10,294 bases of DNA from Nitriliruptorales bacterium (GTDB lineage Bacteria; Actinomycetota; Nitriliruptoria; Euzebyales; Egibacteraceae), in assembly GCA_007133145.1 (NCBI GenBank), contig SLNF01000145.1, forward strand, positions 1 through 10,294, given 5' to 3'. Below are positions 7,449 through 10,294 of the stretch, in pieces. The translations under genes were made by a program, and so were the position numbers. The notes beneath the pieces are model-generated. The model was not told the origin of the DNA, did no database searches, and saw only the letters and a list, made by a program, of their open reading frames with translations. Numbering within the stretch: the first letter of the stretch is position 1; each line of letters starts with the position of its first letter.

Positions 7449-7462
7449 CCGATTGGCCAGGT
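7449..7462 (+). promoter_or_regulatory. CCGATNGGSCAGGT motif, copy 3
   Basis: The sequence CCGATTGGCCAGGT lies 224 bases before the amidase ATG. Over 20 bases including the flanks it agrees with copy 1 at 17 positions. It lies in clearly intergenic DNA, which makes it, with copy 1, the better evidence for a real element. Confidence 0.4.
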
Positions 7463-7493
7463 CAGCGGCCTCCCGCACCCGTACGAGGGTGCC

Positions 7494-7506
7494 GACGTCA
7501 CACGTC
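7494..7506 (+). promoter_or_regulatory. GACGT-N3-ACGTC inverted repeat next to a possible -10 element
   Basis: Perfect 5-base half-sites with a 3-base spacer, directly followed by TAAGGT. The position fits an operator overlapping a promoter for the amidase gene. No matching -35 box is clear, and no cognate regulator is encoded in the window. Confidence 0.3.
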
Positions 7507-7675
7507 TAAGGTTGGACAGCGGTGCGTGAGGGCCAGGTCGAGGGCCCGCGGGCCCGCCGCAGTGGACGACCCCCCCGGTGCGGCTACAGCCCCGGGATGG
7601 ACCTGCCGACACCCCCTGGGAGCGGGGATGCGGTGTCCCCGCTGCGGCAGGTCATCGCCGGAGCGCCCACGAGGC

Positions 7676-7680
7676 AAGGA
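7676..7680 (+). promoter_or_regulatory. Ribosome binding site that decides the amidase start
   Basis: AAGGA ends 6 bases before the ATG at 7687, which itself begins a signal peptide. This supports 7687 over the in-frame GTG at 7522. Confidence 0.55.
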
Positions 7681-7686
7681 CGGACG

Positions 7687-9840
7687 ATGCGACGAGCGAG
7701 CGTCTCGGCGAGGCCGGTGGTGCTCGCCGTCGCGCTCACCGCCGCGGTGCTCCTCCTGCTGCCCGCGCTGCCACTCGAGGCCTCCGCTCCGCCGCCGGCC
7801 GTCGTCGACGCCACCGTCGAGGGCCTGCCCGAGCAGCCGGGCTTCGGCGCACTCGACGCCGCCGGGGCGGGCGCCTCGGCCCCGCTCGAGGCGCCGATCC
7901 CCTTCAGCATGGTCGGCTTCACCGTGCCCGATGGCGTCGAAGGGCTCGAGTACCGCACCTCCGTCGACGGCGAGACGTGGACGGCGTGGACCGAGGTGGA
8001 GGCCCTCGGGGTCGACGACGACGGACCCGACGACGGCAGCGCCGAGGCCGCAGGGGGCTGGCAGGACAAGACCGAGCCGGCTTGGGTCGGCGAGGCCGTG
8101 TGGCTGCAGACCCGCGGCGCCGAGCCCGCGGACGTCGAGGCCCACGTCATCGACTCCGACGGCCTCTCGGAGTCGGTCGGCGAGCGGCTGTCACGGTCCG
8201 CCACCGGCGTCGTCGCCGCGGTCACGACCCCGCAGTCCGCGCAGGCCTCCGACGGCCGCCCCCGCATCGTCAGCCGGGAGCAGTGGGGCGCCGACGAGTC
8301 CTGGCGGCGCAACCCGAGCTACGCGAGCCTCGCGCGCTACGCCGTCGTGCACCACACCGCCGGCTCGAACGGCTATACCCAGGCGCAGGCCCCCGCGGTC
8401 GTGCGGGGCATCTACAGCTACCACGCGCGCACCCTCGGCTGGTCCGACATCGGCTACAACTTCCTCGTCGACCGCTACGGCACGATCTACGAGGGGCGGG
8501 CCGGCGGCGTCCACCGTCCCGTCATCGGGGCGCACGCCCGCGGCTTCAACACCGGGTCGATCGGCGTGTCGATCATGGGCGACTTCACCTCCTCGGCCCC
8601 CCCGCAGGTCGCCCAGCAGGCCGTCGCCGACGTGCTGTCGTGGAAGTTCGACCTCCACGGCATCATCCCCGACGGGCAGATCACCGTGCGCAGCGGGGGC
8701 AGCAACAAGTACCCCTCGGGCACCGAGGTGCGCATCCCCACGATCATCGGCCATCGCGACGTCGGGTTCACCGCCTGCCCCGGCAACGCCTACTACCCGC
8801 GGCTCGACTGGCTCCGGGGGCAGGTGCGCGACGACGTCTACGAGCGGCAGGGCAGTCTGCTGAGCAGCTGCCCGAGCCCGGAGGGCATCCCCCGCATCGC
8901 CCACGCCGCCGCCGATGAGCTGTCGTGGGCGGCGGGCCGCTGGTACTTCTCCGGCGTCGACGAGGCGGTCGTGGCGAGCCGGGAGGACTACGCCGACGCG
9001 CTCGCCGGCGCCGTGCTCGCCGCCGAGCGTGGGGCGCCGATCCTCCTCACCGACAGCGACAGCCTCTCCGCGGGGGTGCGACGCTTCCTCGTCGAGGAGG
9101 GCATCGAGACGGTGTGGCTGCTCGGCGGCCCGGCTGCGGTCAGCCGCGACGCCGAACGCGCGATCGCGACTGTCCACGGCTCCTCAGGGCCGCCCGTAGC
9201 GATCAAGCGGGTCGCCGGCGCCGACCGCTTCGAGACCGCCGCGGCGGTCGCCGCCGAGGTCGGCGCGGGCACCGACGAGGTCGCCTTGGCCCTCGGGCGT
9301 CACCCCGAGTTCAACCGCGCCTGGCCCGACGCCCTCGGCGCCGCCTCCCTCGCGGCGACGCCTGACCGCGTCCCGACCCTGTTGACCCGGGCCGATCACG
9401 TGCCCGATCCGACCCTCGAGGCGCTCGAGGCGCTCGGCGTGGAGCGCGTCCACGTGCTCGGCGGCCCGGCCGCCGTCGCCGACGGGGTGCTCAGCGAACT
9501 GCGCGGCCGGGGTCTCGAGGTCGCACGCCTCGCCGGCAAGGACCGCTACGCCACCGGCGTGGCGGTCGCCGAGGAGGCGCTCGGCCGCTTCGACGACCCC
9601 ACCCCGCGGGTGACGTTCGCCTCCGGCCAGTCCTACACCCACGCCCTCGTCGCCGGTGGTGTCGCCGGCCGCCGCGGGGGCCCGCTCCTGCTCGTGCCGC
9701 CCGATGACCTCGAGCGCTCGACGGAGCTCGTCGCGCACCTGCGCGACCCGTCCGTGACCTACGGCGACGCTGTGCTCGTCGGCAGTGCGACGAGCGTCGT
9801 GCAGCGCGTCAGCCTTCAACTCTGCGGAGAGCTTCAGTGA
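7687..9840 (+). CDS. PGRP-type N-acetylmuramoyl-L-alanine amidase with CWB2 repeats
   Basis: 717 residues. Signal peptide 1-33 (RRASVSARP then a Leu/Val/Ala core, likely cut after EASA). Residues about 65-170 form a beta-rich region with SVDGETWTAWTEVE, often seen before the amidase in actinobacterial PGRP proteins. The amidase_2/PGRP domain spans about 190-375: His222 in VVHHTAGS, Tyr257 in IGYNFLVD, His356 in IIGHRD and Cys364 in TACPG, giving the full His/His/Cys zinc site and the catalytic Tyr. It should cut the bond between MurNAc and L-Ala in peptidoglycan. Residues about 399-717 are three CWB2 repeats; the first lacks the usual RxAGxDRYxTA opening (it reads IAHAAADELSWAAGRW), while the second and third keep it. 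The stop overlaps the start of the M23 gene, so the two are probably made together. Strong call. Confidence 0.94.
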   Translation: MRRASVSARPVVLAVALTAAVLLLLPALPLEASAPPPAVVDATVEGLPEQPGFGALDAAGAGASAPLEAPIPFSMVGFTVPDGVEGLEYRTSVDGETWTAWTEVEALGVDDDGPDDGSAEAAGGWQDKTEPAWVGEAVWLQTRGAEPADVEAHVIDSDGLSESVGERLSRSATGVVAAVTTPQSAQASDGRPRIVSREQWGADESWRRNPSYASLARYAVVHHTAGSNGYTQAQAPAVVRGIYSYHARTLGWSDIGYNFLVDRYGTIYEGRAGGVHRPVIGAHARGFNTGSIGVSIMGDFTSSAPPQVAQQAVADVLSWKFDLHGIIPDGQITVRSGGSNKYPSGTEVRIPTIIGHRDVGFTACPGNAYYPRLDWLRGQVRDDVYERQGSLLSSCPSPEGIPRIAHAAADELSWAAGRWYFSGVDEAVVASREDYADALAGAVLAAERGAPILLTDSDSLSAGVRRFLVEEGIETVWLLGGPAAVSRDAERAIATVHGSSGPPVAIKRVAGADRFETAAAVAAEVGAGTDEVALALGRHPEFNRAWPDALGAASLAATPDRVPTLLTRADHVPDPTLEALEALGVERVHVLGGPAAVADGVLSELRGRGLEVARLAGKDRYATGVAVAEEALGRFDDPTPRVTFASGQSYTHALVAGGVAGRRGGPLLLVPPDDLERSTELVAHLRDPSVTYGDAVLVGSATSVVQRVSLQLCGELQ
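9826..9831 (+). promoter_or_regulatory. Ribosome binding site for the M23 peptidase gene, inside the amidase gene
   Basis: GGAGAG ends 8 bases before the ATG at 9840. With the TGATG stop/start overlap it points to translational coupling. Confidence 0.55.
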
Positions 9841-10294
9841 TGTCCCTGCCTCGCGCCGCCGTCGCGATCCTCGCCGCGGCGGTCCTCCTCCTGCCCGCCC
9901 TGCCCGCTGCCGCGAGCGACTACGAGCAGGTCGTCGACCTCACGTTCCCCCTTCCGGAGGACGCGATGTACTACGACGGCCCGTACCGCTACATCAACGA
10001 CTACAGCTTCCCGCGCAGCCGCGGTGCGCACGGCGCGACCGACATCATGGCCGACGCCGGGACCCCCGTGCACGCCGTCGTCGGCGGGACGGTCCGCCAG
10101 GTCACCGGCATGGGTTGCGGTTGGTCGAGTTCCGGTTCGCTCAACAATCCGCCGGGTTGGGGGTACGCGGCGGTCGTCACCGGGGATGACGGTCGGGAGT
10201 ACTGGTACATCCACCTCGGTGAGCAGGACGGGCCAGCGTCGGGCGCCTACGCCGAGGGGATCAGCTGCGGCAGCCGCGTCGAGCGCGGCGAGCA
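9840..10294 (+). CDS. Secreted M23 (LytM-type) metallopeptidase, C-terminus beyond the window
   Basis: I translated this from the ATG at 9840-9842, which shares its A with the amidase stop codon; 151 codons are visible and none is a stop. Residues 1-25 form a signal peptide (PRAAVAILAAAVLLLPALPAAA). The peptidase core starts around 50: His64 and Asp68 in HGATDIMA are the HxxxD zinc ligands, GTPVHAVVGGTV is the following conserved strand, and His125 in YIHL matches the catalytic-type His of LytM (the YMH position). The final HxH zinc motif would lie past the right edge. An insert of about 18 residues (91-108, with Cys93) sits between the strands; Cys93 could pair with Cys143. M23 enzymes cut peptide cross-links in peptidoglycan, which complements the amidase upstream. 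A CWB2 anchor, if present, is out of view. Confidence 0.88.
   Translation, partial: MSLPRAAVAILAAAVLLLPALPAAASDYEQVVDLTFPLPEDAMYYDGPYRYINDYSFPRSRGAHGATDIMADAGTPVHAVVGGTVRQVTGMGCGWSSSGSLNNPPGWGYAAVVTGDDGREYWYIHLGEQDGPASGAYAEGISCGSRVERGE

Larger units (their letters stand above)
7352..7686. promoter_or_regulatory. 335-base intergenic region upstream of the amidase gene
   Basis: No convincing gene lies here. Close to the SpoIID-like stop, GGGCT (7363-7367) can pair with AGCCC (7377-7381), a weak hairpin without a U-tract. The CCGATNGGSCAGGT motif is at 7449-7462. An inverted repeat, GACGT-CAC-ACGTC, spans 7494-7506 and abuts TAAGGT (7507-7512), which fits a TANNNT -10 element. The amidase frame is open from a GTG at 7522, but residues before ATG 7687 look like non-coding Arg/Pro/Gly sequence. 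If TAAGGT is the -10, the leader would be about 165 bases long. Confidence 0.45.

Noticed and set aside
4334..7612. A 1092-codon open frame on the minus strand
   Set aside because: It lies antisense to the membrane-protein and SpoIID-like genes, has Arg/Gly/Asp-rich low-complexity sequence and no recognisable domain. At this GC content long antisense frames arise from the codon bias of the real gene.
7522..7686. GTG start at 7522 for the amidase, or a separate leader peptide
   Set aside because: The translated stretch has no signal or domain, and ATG 7687 has a better ribosome site and a clear signal peptide.
1..10294. tRNA, rRNA, insertion sequences, integrase or phage genes
   Set aside because: I found no such genes, no terminal inverted repeats with a transposase and no cloverleaf-like sequence. 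Composition looks even across the window.

Overview
The window is very GC-rich (well over 70% by eye), with strongly G/C-biased third codon positions, dense secreted proteins and short intergenic gaps. Three of its proteins carry cell-wall-binding repeat 2 (CWB2) modules fused to different catalytic domains. This fits a Gram-positive high-GC actinobacterium. My guess is a lineage rich in CWB2 proteins, such as Nitriliruptoria (Nitriliruptor, Egibacter, Euzebya), but that placement is inference and not proven by the sequence.

Layout. A minus-strand gene (818 down past the left edge) encodes a secreted protein resembling the phosphodiester glycosidase (NAGPA) family. It is divergent from the rest, and a 279-base gap separates it from a plus-strand S1 serine protease with three CWB2 repeats (1098-2879). 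Next come a group-4 (ECF-type) sigma factor (about 2988-3710) and, 4 bases later, a single-pass membrane protein (3715-4947). The latter has a DUF5667-like segment and a very acidic tandem-repeat tail, and is the likely anti-sigma partner. Then follow a SpoIID/LytB-type protein with CWB2 repeats (5018-7351), a 335-base intergenic region, a PGRP-type N-acetylmuramoyl-L-alanine amidase with CWB2 repeats (7687-9840), and a translationally coupled M23 metallopeptidase that runs off the right edge (9840 onward).

How it may work together. Every structural gene carries an export signal, and four of them are predicted to cut or modify wall polymer or wall protein: protease, SpoIID-like glycan-strand enzyme, amidase and M23 endopeptidase. 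Three use the same kind of three-repeat wall anchor. The embedded sigma/membrane-protein pair could sense envelope state and control some of this set. A 14-base motif, CCGATNGGSCAGGT, occurs before the protease, the sigma factor and the amidase, and is a candidate shared control element. All regulatory links are inference from position and sequence.
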